Positions 23,902 to 31,512 of a stretch of DNA of 40,975 bases are shown one piece after another. The stretch's first letter is position 1; every line of letters starts with the position of its first letter. The notes beneath the pieces are model-generated. The model was not told the DNA's origin, ran no database searches, and saw nothing but the letters and a program-made list of their open reading frames with translations. Made by a program: the position numbers and the translations under genes. Origin of the DNA: Oscillospiraceae bacterium (GTDB lineage: Bacteria; Bacillota_A; Clostridia; Oscillospirales; WRJC01). The DNA is taken from contig WQXD01000003.1 in NCBI GenBank assembly GCA_009785015.1, positions 1 to 40,975 of the forward strand, written 5' to 3'.

Positions 23902-24171
23902 TTGAATAATATCATAAATGTGGTGGCGAATTCGGTCGTCGCGCTGTTGTACGCGCTGCAGTTTCTCATGTTCGGCAGAGCCGTTATGTCGTGGTTTTCG
24001 CCCGATGAAGACAACAAACTCGCGCAGTTTTTGTTCGCGGCGACCGAACCGCTCGTCTATCCGATACGCCAGTTGCTGAACAAAAGCGATTTTTTCAGCA
24101 ACATGCCCATCGATATGTCGTTTGTCGTCGCCATGGTGGTCTTGATGGTTTGCACCACTCTGTTAGGTTAG
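23902..24171 (+). CDS. yggT: YggT family membrane protein
   Basis: The 89-residue membrane protein has two hydrophobic stretches (about residues 5-30 and 68-88), with the family segment MFGRAVMSWFSPDEDNKLAQ, then ATEPLVYPIRQLL between. The start codon is TTG at 23902, after a GGTGGTGAG region. YggT (ylmG) proteins sit in the division cluster of Firmicutes and related bacteria and have been linked to nucleoid and envelope organisation, but their exact job is unclear. Confidence 0.9.
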   Translation: MNNIINVVANSVVALLYALQFLMFGRAVMSWFSPDEDNKLAQFLFAATEPLVYPIRQLLNKSDFFSNMPIDMSFVVAMVVLMVCTTLLG

Positions 24172-24220
24172 GGCGTTATTGTCCGATTAATAAAATATAA
24201 GGATTTTTAGGGGTGAAGAA

Positions 24221-25483
24221 ATGATTCCTCCACAGGAACTGAAAAACAAGTCATTTTCCCGTACGGCAAAGGGTTACGATACCGCGGAAGTCGACGAGTA
24301 TCTGGATTTTATCGTAGGAAAATATTCTGAAATTTACGCTCAATGCGCCAAATATGATAAAAAGCTCCGGGCGGTTTCCTCGCGCATAAGCGAAATACAG
24401 CAGGAAGAGGAGCTCATCCGCAGGCTGTCGGTATCAACTCAAAAAAATTGCGACCGTTTGACAGCCGAAGCGGAAGAAGAAGCGAAAAGCATAATATTGA
24501 AGGCCCGCGAAACCGCCGAACATATTTTGGGCGAAGCCAAGGAAAACGCGCAGGCCGCGCTCGCCGTGATAGAACAGAAAGCGGTCATGCAAATCGAATC
24601 CACTCAAAAAAAGTCGGACGCCCTGCTTTTGTCAGCGAGGACGAGGTGCACGAAACTTTTGGGGGATTTCAAAAAGGAAATATCAATTCAAAGCGAAAAC
24701 ATCACGAAAATCAAAAGCGTTTCGGAAGAGTTCAATTCCAAGCTCTTGTCCATGTACAAAAACCATTTGAACCTGCTGAGCGAAAACACCTCCGTCCCGA
24801 ACGTGGAGCTCGAAAAATTCAACGAATCCGGGTTGTTTGACGCGGTCATGCGGGAGATAAAAAACGACGCCGTCGAAATCGCGCAGAAAAATACGGGAAT
24901 AGAATACGATTTCGACAGTGAACTGGAGGCGTTGAGGGCCAGCAAGGCGGCGGTTTCAGAGGCGAAAATGGAAGAAAAACCGAAAGAGCAAATAAAAACT
25001 CCGGAACCGGAAGAGCAGGAGCCGGATGTGTACGGTGAGTTTGACGAAGACGAAGATGAAGAAGAAGATATAAAAATATTCGACAAAGCCGGAAGTTCCG
25101 GATCCGCTTTTCCTTCTCAGAACCAAAAATTCGAGGAAAATTCCTACGGCTTCCAAAAAAAACACGGCGAAAACGAGGAAGAATTCGCGGAAAAACCCTT
25201 GGCCACATATGACAGCGACGATTACATCTATGAAAACGACGACCGGGATGACGCCTATGAAACTTACGGAGAAGGCGGCGGCGACGGGTACGGGGACGAA
25301 GAAGAAGACGAAGACGAAGACATCGGCGGCGATTCCCGAAATTCCTCCGCCAAATCAAAGGGATTTTTCGGGCTGTTCAAAAAGAAACAGTCCGCAGGGT
25401 CAAAAAAACGCGTAAACGATATAGACGACGATGACGATGACGACGATTCTATGGATATATTCGAGGATTTGGACGACGAATGA
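24221..25483 (+). CDS. divIVA: DivIVA-domain protein with a long acidic tail
   Basis: The 420-residue protein starts with the DivIVA lipid-binding head (IPPQELKNKSFSRTAKGYDTAEVDEYLDFI) and continues as coiled coil to about residue 230 (AEEEAKSIILKARETAEHIL). The remaining 190 residues are a low-complexity acidic tail with Asp/Glu runs, a basic island (FGLFKKKQSAGSKKR, about residues 385-401) and a final DDDDDDDD stretch. DivIVA marks curved membranes at poles and septa. The length is about double that of B. subtilis DivIVA, all of it from the tail. AGGGGTGAAG precedes the ATG. The RNA-binding gene ylmH, often found before divIVA, is missing. Confidence 0.92.
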   Translation: MIPPQELKNKSFSRTAKGYDTAEVDEYLDFIVGKYSEIYAQCAKYDKKLRAVSSRISEIQQEEELIRRLSVSTQKNCDRLTAEAEEEAKSIILKARETAEHILGEAKENAQAALAVIEQKAVMQIESTQKKSDALLLSARTRCTKLLGDFKKEISIQSENITKIKSVSEEFNSKLLSMYKNHLNLLSENTSVPNVELEKFNESGLFDAVMREIKNDAVEIAQKNTGIEYDFDSELEALRASKAAVSEAKMEEKPKEQIKTPEPEEQEPDVYGEFDEDEDEEEDIKIFDKAGSSGSAFPSQNQKFEENSYGFQKKHGENEEEFAEKPLATYDSDDYIYENDDRDDAYETYGEGGGDGYGDEEEDEDEDIGGDSRNSSAKSKGFFGLFKKKQSAGSKKRVNDIDDDDDDDDSMDIFEDLDDE

Positions 25484-25517
25484 CAATGGAGCGGCCTGTA
25501 TAGCGAGGAGTTTGAAA

Positions 25518-26039
25518 TTGATTGCAGCTTTTCTGATAGCCGCGGCGGTGATAATATTGGACCAGATTTCCAAATATATCGTCAAGACCAATATGCGGCT
25601 CGGCGAATCGTTTAGTTTTATAAAAAATATATTGGATATCCATTACATAGAAAACAAAGGCGCGAGCTTCGGCATATTGAAGGACCAAAGGTGGATCTTT
25701 ATGATACTGTCGAGCGTGGCCCTTGTTTTCATGGCGGCGGCTGTGGTCTATCTGGGGAGAAAAAACCTGAAAAAACACAACCGGCTCATGAATGTCGCCC
25801 TTGCCCTTATGCTCGGGGGCGGGATAGGCAACATGATCGACAGGTTTTCAAATGTGAGCGTCGCCGAGCCCGGGGCAAAAGTGGTGGTGGATTTTATCGA
25901 ATTCGCCTTTGTAAATTTCGCCACGTTCAACGTCGCCGATTCTTTTATCACCATAGGGTCGGCGCTGTTCGGGGTTTGTATGCTCGCGGGAAAATACAGG
26001 TTAAAAGAGCAAAAAGACGAAGACTGCGGGGAAAAATAG
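25518..26039 (+). CDS. lspA: Lipoprotein signal peptidase (signal peptidase II)
   Basis: The 173-residue inner-membrane aspartyl protease removes lipoprotein signal peptides after diacylglyceryl addition. Four hydrophobic stretches are visible. The two catalytic Asp are in GGIGNMIDRF (D108) and FNVADSFI (D141). I place the start at the TTG at 25518, which has AGGAG 7 bp upstream and leaves the first membrane helix complete; the open frame runs on into divIVA. The three lipoproteins in this window are among its expected substrates. It ends 4 bp before the pseudouridine synthase. Confidence 0.94.
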   Translation: MIAAFLIAAAVIILDQISKYIVKTNMRLGESFSFIKNILDIHYIENKGASFGILKDQRWIFMILSSVALVFMAAAVVYLGRKNLKKHNRLMNVALALMLGGGIGNMIDRFSNVSVAEPGAKVVVDFIEFAFVNFATFNVADSFITIGSALFGVCMLAGKYRLKEQKDEDCGEK

Positions 26040-26043
26040 TTTC

Positions 26044-26997
26044 ATGACGGCAAAAAGTATCGCCGCCGCAAGAGAAGACGCCGGCAAACGCATGGATGTA
26101 TATATATCCGAAAAATTTGACCTGACCCGTTCCGCCGTTTGCAAAATGATCGAAAACGGCGGAATTTCGGTAAACGGCGCAAGAAAAGAAAAAAATTACA
26201 GAATAAAGGAAGGCGACGCCGTCGAGGTTTCGGCGCCCGAGCCCAAAGAGACAAATATCATAGCGCAGGATTTGAATCTGGACGTTCTGTACGAGGACGG
26301 CGATTTGATCGTGATAAACAAGGCCCAGGGCATGACCGCCCACCCTTCGCGGCACGGCGACTTTGAGGGTACTCTTGTAAACGCGCTCTTGTACCACTGC
26401 AAAGGCTCGCTTTCGGGTATAAACGGCGAAATCAGGCCGGGGATCGTACACAGATTGGACAAAAACACATCGGGGGTGATGATCGCGGCCAAAAGCGACA
26501 GGGCCCACACAGAGCTCGCAAAACAGATAAAGGCGCATACATTCGAGAGGATATATAACGCGGTCGTTTTCGGCGCCCTCAAAAACGACGCCGGGACGAT
26601 TCAATTTCCTTTGGGGCGCAGCAAAAAGGATTTCAGAAAAGTCGCAGCGTATAAAAACGCCGACCCCGAAAACAAAATAAGGGAGGCGGTCACCCATTAT
26701 GAGGTTTTGGGCAGATATACCTTCAAAAGTAACGGCTATACGCATTTAAAACTGCGGCTCGAAACGGGGCGTACCCATCAGATAAGGGCGCATATGGCGC
26801 ACTTTGGCCATCCCGTGATCGGAGACGAAGTGTACGGGACGGCGGCTCAAAACAAAAATTTCGCGTTTCTGGCGGGTCAGTGCCTTCACTCGAAGTCGAT
26901 AAAATTCGCGCACCCCATAAGCGGGGAGACGGTTTTTATAGAATCCGGGCTTCCGGATTATTTTAAAAAAGTGCTGGAACTGCTGAATCTCAAATAA
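26044..26997 (+). CDS. RluA/RluD family pseudouridine synthase
   Basis: The 317-residue protein has an N-terminal S4 RNA-binding domain (about residues 14-62, GKRMDVYISEKFDLTRSAV) and a catalytic domain with GIVHRLDKNTSGVMI (catalytic D139) and the LETGRTHQIRAHMAHFGHPVIGDEVYG block. It should isomerise uridines in 23S rRNA; the RluD subgroup is the best match by the S4 domain and by linkage to lspA, a common order. It starts 4 bp after lspA. Its last 40 bp overlap the end of the opposite padR gene. Confidence 0.94.
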   Translation: MTAKSIAAAREDAGKRMDVYISEKFDLTRSAVCKMIENGGISVNGARKEKNYRIKEGDAVEVSAPEPKETNIIAQDLNLDVLYEDGDLIVINKAQGMTAHPSRHGDFEGTLVNALLYHCKGSLSGINGEIRPGIVHRLDKNTSGVMIAAKSDRAHTELAKQIKAHTFERIYNAVVFGALKNDAGTIQFPLGRSKKDFRKVAAYKNADPENKIREAVTHYEVLGRYTFKSNGYTHLKLRLETGRTHQIRAHMAHFGHPVIGDEVYGTAAQNKNFAFLAGQCLHSKSIKFAHPISGETVFIESGLPDYFKKVLELLNLK

Positions 26998-27299
26998 TTT
27001 ATCCTGCTGCTCAAAAAGTCCCACTTTTCCCAAAAAGCCTTCAGTTCGTCCCTGCCGCGCTCATTTAAGGTATAGAATTTTCGCGGAGGGCCGATTCCGG
27101 AGGGTTTTTTTGCGATATCCACGAGCCCTCCCTTTTCCAATCTCGCCAAAAGCGCGTAAACCGTGCCTTCAGCCGTATCGCCGAAATTTACCCCCGCGAG
27201 GTATTTCACGATTTCATACCCGTAAATTTCGCCCCTGCCGATTATTTCCAAAACGACCCCTTCCAATATCCCTTTGAGCATTTCACTCAGGTTTTTCAA
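26958..27299 (-). CDS. PadR family transcriptional regulator
   Basis: The 113-residue winged-helix protein matches PadR: LKGILEGVVLEIIGRGEIYGYEIVKYL, EGTVYALLARLEKGGLV and RKFYTLNERGRDELKAFW. A GTG at 27311 could start it, but a TTG at 27299 has AGGAGG at a normal 8-bp distance and gives the usual family N-terminus, so I prefer it. PadR proteins often repress themselves and a nearby membrane protein or drug transporter. No such target gene follows, and the gene is convergent with rluD. Two related 15-bp blocks upstream (27321-27358) are a candidate operator. Confidence 0.88.
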   Translation of the reverse strand: MKNLSEMLKGILEGVVLEIIGRGEIYGYEIVKYLAGVNFGDTAEGTVYALLARLEKGGLVDIAKKPSGIGPPRKFYTLNERGRDELKAFWEKWDFLSSRINYLRFSSSSTFLK

Positions 27300-27320
27300 G
27301 CGGTTTGCCACCTCCTACCA

Positions 27321-27358
27321 AGTAACGCTAAGTACAAGTATATAGTGACGCATAGTAG
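27321..27358. promoter_or_regulatory. Candidate PadR operator: two direct repeats
   Basis: AGTAACGCTAAGTAC (27321-27335) and AGTGACGCATAGTAG (27344-27358) agree at 11 of 15 positions and are 23 bp apart start to start, which is about two helix turns. TACAAGTA between them is a partial inverted repeat. They fill most of the gap between cysN and padR, where the padR promoter must lie. That PadR binds here is inferred. Confidence 0.4.
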
Positions 27359-29185
27359 CTATTGCGGCTTATATATGATATTTTTGTTTTGCAGGTCGTT
27401 TTTTATCACCAGGGCGGCTTTGCCGGGATCTTCATATTCGGAAATTATCATATCGGCTTTTATATCCGTGTCCACGCTTTTGCCTATCCAGTATGTCGTT
27501 ATGTCCTCCTCGGCCTCTTGCGACACGACGGTTTTTATCAAATCCATGTCCTCGCCGGTGAGCATTGTCGCAGTGACGATCAGTATCGCCCCGGTTTCGA
27601 GAAGTATATTGGCCACTTCGGCCAGGCGCCGTATGTGTTCCTCCCTGTTTTCCCGCTGGGCGTTTGAATATATGTTTTTTATGTCCGCGTCCACGCCGTA
27701 TAAAACGTTGCCGATGCCGAGATAATAGACTATCCTGCCGTCGGAAAACAAGGCCTGCTCGAGCGTTTTGGCTATTATTTTTTTGTTTGTGTTTTGATTT
27801 CCCGTGATGATCGCCATGCACGCCTTCTGGCAGAACCTCTCCGCCCTCATCGCGGGGGTCACGCTGCCCTGTTCCCACTTGAAATTGCGAAGCAGCACCT
27901 TGTCGCGTATTTTCGCGTATTCGTCGCCTATGGTTTCGGTGATTATGCCCCCGCCGGCTATTTCGTATCCGTCCACTATGACAAAACGGCTGGTTTGAGC
28001 CATTACATCCGCGGTGTCGAAGGCTATGGGGCGGGAGGTTTCCAGAATACACTCGGCCACTTCGTGGCGCTCTATTTTTTCGCCGCCTCCGGATTCAAGC
28101 GAGGAGGCGTTGATCACCTTTATTATCTCTTTTATTCTCACTTCGGTTTTCGCGGAACCGATTTTCAAAAAATAGGTCACCCCCGGCGCCATCGGCTCTT
28201 TTCCGAGCCAGAACACGCTGGCTTTGAACGCGGTCGAAACCGACGGTTTCGGCGCTCCGTTTGCCACGGCGCCAAGCTCCCCGCGCTTTATATATATCTG
28301 CTCAGTCACGGTAAACCCCGCGGCGTACCCCGCGCTTACATGCCCGCGAACCGGGCTGTTGAACGCTTCTATCGTTTTGACTTTCGTTTTTTTGCCCGAC
28401 GGGTAAAATACGATCTCGTCGCCCTCTTTCAAAATTCCCGAATCCACAGTTCCCGCTATGATCCTCCTGTCGTCTCCGGAAGCGGTGAATTTATATACAT
28501 CCTGAATATACATCCGAAACTGAAGCTCATCGGGCTGCTTCGTATCTTCGAAATGGTCCAAAGCCTCAAGCACGGTCATGCCGCGGGCCCAGCTCATGTT
28601 TTCCGATTTTAGGGCTATATTGTCGCCCTGCATCGCGGAGACCGGAATAAAAGCCATCGGGTTTACATTGATTCTGCCCAAAAACTCCGAATATTTTGAA
28701 ACGATGTCCTCATATATTTTTTCGTCGTATCCGACCAGATCCATTTTGTTGACGAGCACGACGACCTGCGATATTCCGAGCATGGAGAGCATGTATCCGT
28801 GGCGGCGCGAATTTTCCCGTATGCCTTCTTTGGCGTCGATTACAAGCAGCGCCGCTTCGGCCCTCGAAGCCCCTGTTATCATGTTTTTCAGAAATTCGAT
28901 ATGGCCGGGGGCGTCGATTATGATATACCTGCGCTTTTCCGTTTTGAAAAACGACCTCGCCGTGTCGATTGTTATCCCCTGTGAGCGCTCGTCCTTGAGC
29001 GCGTCCAGCAAAAACGCGTACTCGAACGGTTTTGAGTTTTTGCGGCACATCTCCTTTATCTGTTCGAGCTTGCCCAGCGGGAGAGAGCCCGTATCCGCCA
29101 GCAGGCGGCCGATCACCGTGCTCTTGCCGTGGTCGACGTGGCCGACTATCACTATGTTCAAATCATTGTTTGCCGCTGTATCCAT
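27359..29185 (-). CDS. cysN: Sulfate adenylyltransferase GTPase subunit with a degenerate APS kinase tail
   Basis: The 608-residue protein has an EF-Tu-like GTPase domain: GHVDHGKS at 15-22, DAPGH, NKMD. Two beta-barrel domains follow, and then residues 456-608 resemble APS kinase. With CysD it makes APS from ATP and sulfate, driven by GTP. The tail is not a working kinase by sequence: the P-loop reads TGNQNTNKK where an active one has GxSGSGKS, and the DGDN motif is LGIGN. A RENREEHIRRLAEVANIL stretch still shows the ancestry. The ATG at 29185 is 2 bp after the cysD stop; a GTG at 29191 with AAAGGA 9 bp upstream is an alternative start. The frame continues far into cysD but only as a shadow. 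Confidence 0.92.
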   Translation of the reverse strand: MDTAANNDLNIVIVGHVDHGKSTVIGRLLADTGSLPLGKLEQIKEMCRKNSKPFEYAFLLDALKDERSQGITIDTARSFFKTEKRRYIIIDAPGHIEFLKNMITGASRAEAALLVIDAKEGIRENSRRHGYMLSMLGISQVVVLVNKMDLVGYDEKIYEDIVSKYSEFLGRINVNPMAFIPVSAMQGDNIALKSENMSWARGMTVLEALDHFEDTKQPDELQFRMYIQDVYKFTASGDDRRIIAGTVDSGILKEGDEIVFYPSGKKTKVKTIEAFNSPVRGHVSAGYAAGFTVTEQIYIKRGELGAVANGAPKPSVSTAFKASVFWLGKEPMAPGVTYFLKIGSAKTEVRIKEIIKVINASSLESGGGEKIERHEVAECILETSRPIAFDTADVMAQTSRFVIVDGYEIAGGGIITETIGDEYAKIRDKVLLRNFKWEQGSVTPAMRAERFCQKACMAIITGNQNTNKKIIAKTLEQALFSDGRIVYYLGIGNVLYGVDADIKNIYSNAQRENREEHIRRLAEVANILLETGAILIVTATMLTGEDMDLIKTVVSQEAEEDITTYWIGKSVDTDIKADMIISEYEDPGKAALVIKNDLQNKNIIYKPQ

Positions 29186-29187
29186 AC

Positions 29188-30069
29188 TCACATATACCCG
29201 TCCTTTCGCAGTTCCTCCAGGCCGCCGCCGTCCTCTTTGTCCTGCTCCCGCCCGGAGCGTTCGGCGATGTTCGCGAATTTTCCGCTTTTTAATTCGACGA
29301 TTATGTCGTCGAGGTTTTTCGCCTTGGATTCGACCGGCGAAGTGCACGGATAGCAGCCCAGAGAGCGGTAGCGGAATCCGGATCCGCCGTCGAAATACAG
29401 CGGCACGACGGGCACGCCTTCGCGCCTGATGTATTCCCATATGTCCACTTCGGTCCAGTCGAGCAGGGGATGAATGCGCAAATGCGTGCCGGGCGCGAAA
29501 TCGGTTTTGTATTGGCCCCAGAATTCCGGCGGCTGATCGCCCACATCCCAGTCGTTGTTTTTGTCGCGCGGGGAAAAATACCTCTCCTTTGAGCGGCTCC
29601 CTTCCTCGTCGGCGCGCACCCCGACTATGACCCCCGTGTACGGTTCCTTGTCGGCGGACACTTCGTATTCGCCCGTGTCGTGGTTCATCCTGTGCCGCGT
29701 CCATTCTCCGCTGAGGGTGTTTTTCAGGGCCTCCGTTTTGAGCAGGCGGCAGCATTCGATCCGGCTGACCGCTTTGTCAAAAAAAGTCTGTTTGTTTTTC
29801 AGCGCCTCCGTATTTTCGCCGTAGATCAGATCGAGCTTGTATTCCCGCGCCAAATTGTCGCGGTACGCTATCATCTCCGGTATCTTGTAGTGCGTGTCTA
29901 TATGCACTAAGGGAAAGGGGACATGCCCGAAAAACGCTTTCCGGGCGAGGCATAAAAGCACCGTGCTGTCCTTGCCTATCGACCACAGCATGCAAAGGTT
30001 CTTGAACCGGTTATAGCTTTCGCGTATTATGTGGATGCTTCTGCTTTCGAGTTTGTCCAAATGGTCCAT
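29188..30069 (-). CDS. cysD: Sulfate adenylyltransferase subunit 2
   Basis: The 293-residue PP-loop enzyme activates sulfate to APS with the CysN GTPase. It shows SIGKDST (residues 30-36), [48 protein letters not shown] and the C-terminal [16 protein letters not shown], all typical of CysD. Its length fits the family. AAGGAG lies 11 bp before the ATG, and a strong promoter is at 30104-30132. It is followed by cysN within 2 bp. No sulfate permease or PAPS reductase gene is adjacent. Confidence 0.96.
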   Translation of the reverse strand: MDHLDKLESRSIHIIRESYNRFKNLCMLWSIGKDSTVLLCLARKAFFGHVPFPLVHIDTHYKIPEMIAYRDNLAREYKLDLIYGENTEALKNKQTFFDKAVSRIECCRLLKTEALKNTLSGEWTRHRMNHDTGEYEVSADKEPYTGVIVGVRADEEGSRSKERYFSPRDKNNDWDVGDQPPEFWGQYKTDFAPGTHLRIHPLLDWTEVDIWEYIRREGVPVVPLYFDGGSGFRYRSLGCYPCTSPVESKAKNLDDIIVELKSGKFANIAERSGREQDKEDGGGLEELRKDGYM

Positions 30070-30103
30070 AAATACTTTTGCTCCTTATTTGGTTTCGAGC
30101 TCT

Positions 30104-30132
30104 ATTGTACCATAGATTTCGCATAAAGTCAA
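30104..30132 (-). promoter_or_regulatory. Strong promoter of cysD-cysN
   Basis: On the minus strand: TTGACT, a 17-bp spacer and TACAAT. It stands back to back with the plus-strand promoter at 30163-30191; their -35 boxes are 30 bp apart. Confidence 0.85.
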
Positions 30133-30162
30133 TATCAAAAAAAATATTGGGCAAAAAAGCTG

Positions 30163-30191
30163 TTGCATTTTCCGCCGGGAAGCGGTATAAT
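30163..30191 (+). promoter_or_regulatory. Promoter of the glycoside hydrolase-like gene
   Basis: TTGCAT (30163-30168), a 17-bp spacer and a perfect TATAAT (30186-30191), about 50 bp ahead of the ATG at 30244. Confidence 0.7.
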
Positions 30192-30243
30192 GTAAAATAT
30201 ATATCATATATCAAAAAATGTTTTTATGGAGGAACTGTTTTTT

Positions 30244-31467
30244 ATGAGCGAGCAGACATACCCTGTGATGTACTGGTTTGGCCCGTCCGTGATGGACAAA
30301 AAATCCGCGGAGGAAATAGCGAAGGCGAAATTTACGCGTATTCCCGTCGAGGGCAGGGATAAAGACGACAACATAAGGATCATCGAGCTGTGCGCCGGAG
30401 CCGGCATTGAGGCTATGGTCACCGACGGGCGGATTTTTGAAGCGATCAGAGATCCTGTCAGGCGCGAAGCGCTTTTAAAGGATGTAGCCGCCTCTTACAA
30501 GGATTACGCGGCTGTGAAAGCGTACTATATAACCGATGAACCCTCATACGGGGATTTTGAGGCGCTCGCCGAAGTGTGCGAAATTTTAAACAGGCTCGAC
30601 CCGGACAGGGAGACCTATATCAATTTGTTTCCCAACTACGCCAGCGCCGAACAGCTCGGGACTCCGACCTACAAAGAGCATATAGACCTGTATATGGATA
30701 TAGTCAAACCGTCCGTCATCAGCTATGACCACTATCATTTTGTCGGGCGCGGAACGGAAAACAAAAACACCCCCGACGAATCCGAGCGCGAGAGGCTGAT
30801 CCGCGAATCCGCCTGGAACACGTCGGAGAGGGCGGGCTTTTTTGAAAACATAGAGATCATACGCGATAAATCGCTTGAAACAGGCGTCCCGTTCATGGTC
30901 ATAGTGCTTGTGGTGGAGCACGGCCCCTACCGCAATCTGAGCGAAGCGGAGATCCGCTGGGAAGTGTTCCAGAGTCTGGCCTACGGCTCCTCGCGCATAT
31001 CGTATTTTACATACGGAACTCCCCCATATGAGGACTCCTGGCGCTACATTAACGGCATGGTGAGCGAAAACGGCAGTCTTAACCGCCATTATTACGATGT
31101 GGCGCGGATAAACGGGGATCTGCGGGTTGTCGGCGGTCATCTCTCCGGCAAAAAATCCACGGGGGTATATCATATCGGCGGGAAAAAAGACAGTTCGGTG
31201 AAATATTTCGATCCGGGCAAAAATTCGGGCGGTATAGCCGGCATCAAGACGACCGGCGGCCTGACTTTGGGATTTTTTGACAGCGGGGAGATTTTGATTG
31301 CGAACAAGGACTATATCAGCGCAAACAAAGTGGATATAACGACCGGCCAAATGAAAAGGGTTTCGGTGATGGATAAGAGAACAGGCGACTGGTATGAACT
31401 TGAAAAAACCGATGATATCTGCACGCTGACCCTCATGCCGGGCGACGGCGAATTGATCAGAATTTGA
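30244..31467 (+). CDS. Putative glycoside hydrolase-like TIM-barrel protein
   Basis: The 407-residue protein has no signal peptide. Its first 300 residues read like a glycosidase TIM barrel: VKAYYITDEPSYGDFEALA near residue 100, with a strand-end Glu in DEP; YINLFPNYAS; VISYDHYHFVGRG; and a SRISYFTYGTPPYEDSW strand. The last 100 residues look like an all-beta C-terminal domain. The DEP pattern is shared with GH42-like and related uncharacterised bacterial proteins, but I cannot name a family and a second catalytic acid is not certain. The start at 30244 has GGAGG 11 bp upstream; the earlier ATG at 30226 lies inside that site. It pairs with the FAD enzyme 45 bp downstream. Confidence 0.68.
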   Translation: MSEQTYPVMYWFGPSVMDKKSAEEIAKAKFTRIPVEGRDKDDNIRIIELCAGAGIEAMVTDGRIFEAIRDPVRREALLKDVAASYKDYAAVKAYYITDEPSYGDFEALAEVCEILNRLDPDRETYINLFPNYASAEQLGTPTYKEHIDLYMDIVKPSVISYDHYHFVGRGTENKNTPDESERERLIRESAWNTSERAGFFENIEIIRDKSLETGVPFMVIVLVVEHGPYRNLSEAEIRWEVFQSLAYGSSRISYFTYGTPPYEDSWRYINGMVSENGSLNRHYYDVARINGDLRVVGGHLSGKKSTGVYHIGGKKDSSVKYFDPGKNSGGIAGIKTTGGLTLGFFDSGEILIANKDYISANKVDITTGQMKRVSVMDKRTGDWYELEKTDDICTLTLMPGDGELIRI

Positions 31468-31512
31468 CAAAACGACCGGAAACGGAAAAACGGAAAGGAA
31501 GAATGATTTTTT

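Noticed and set aside
29186..29755. Long N-terminal extension of cysN in open frame
   Set aside because: The stretch is Arg-rich and overlaps all of the 3' part of cysD in another frame. CysN family proteins start near the ATG at 29185, just after the cysD stop.
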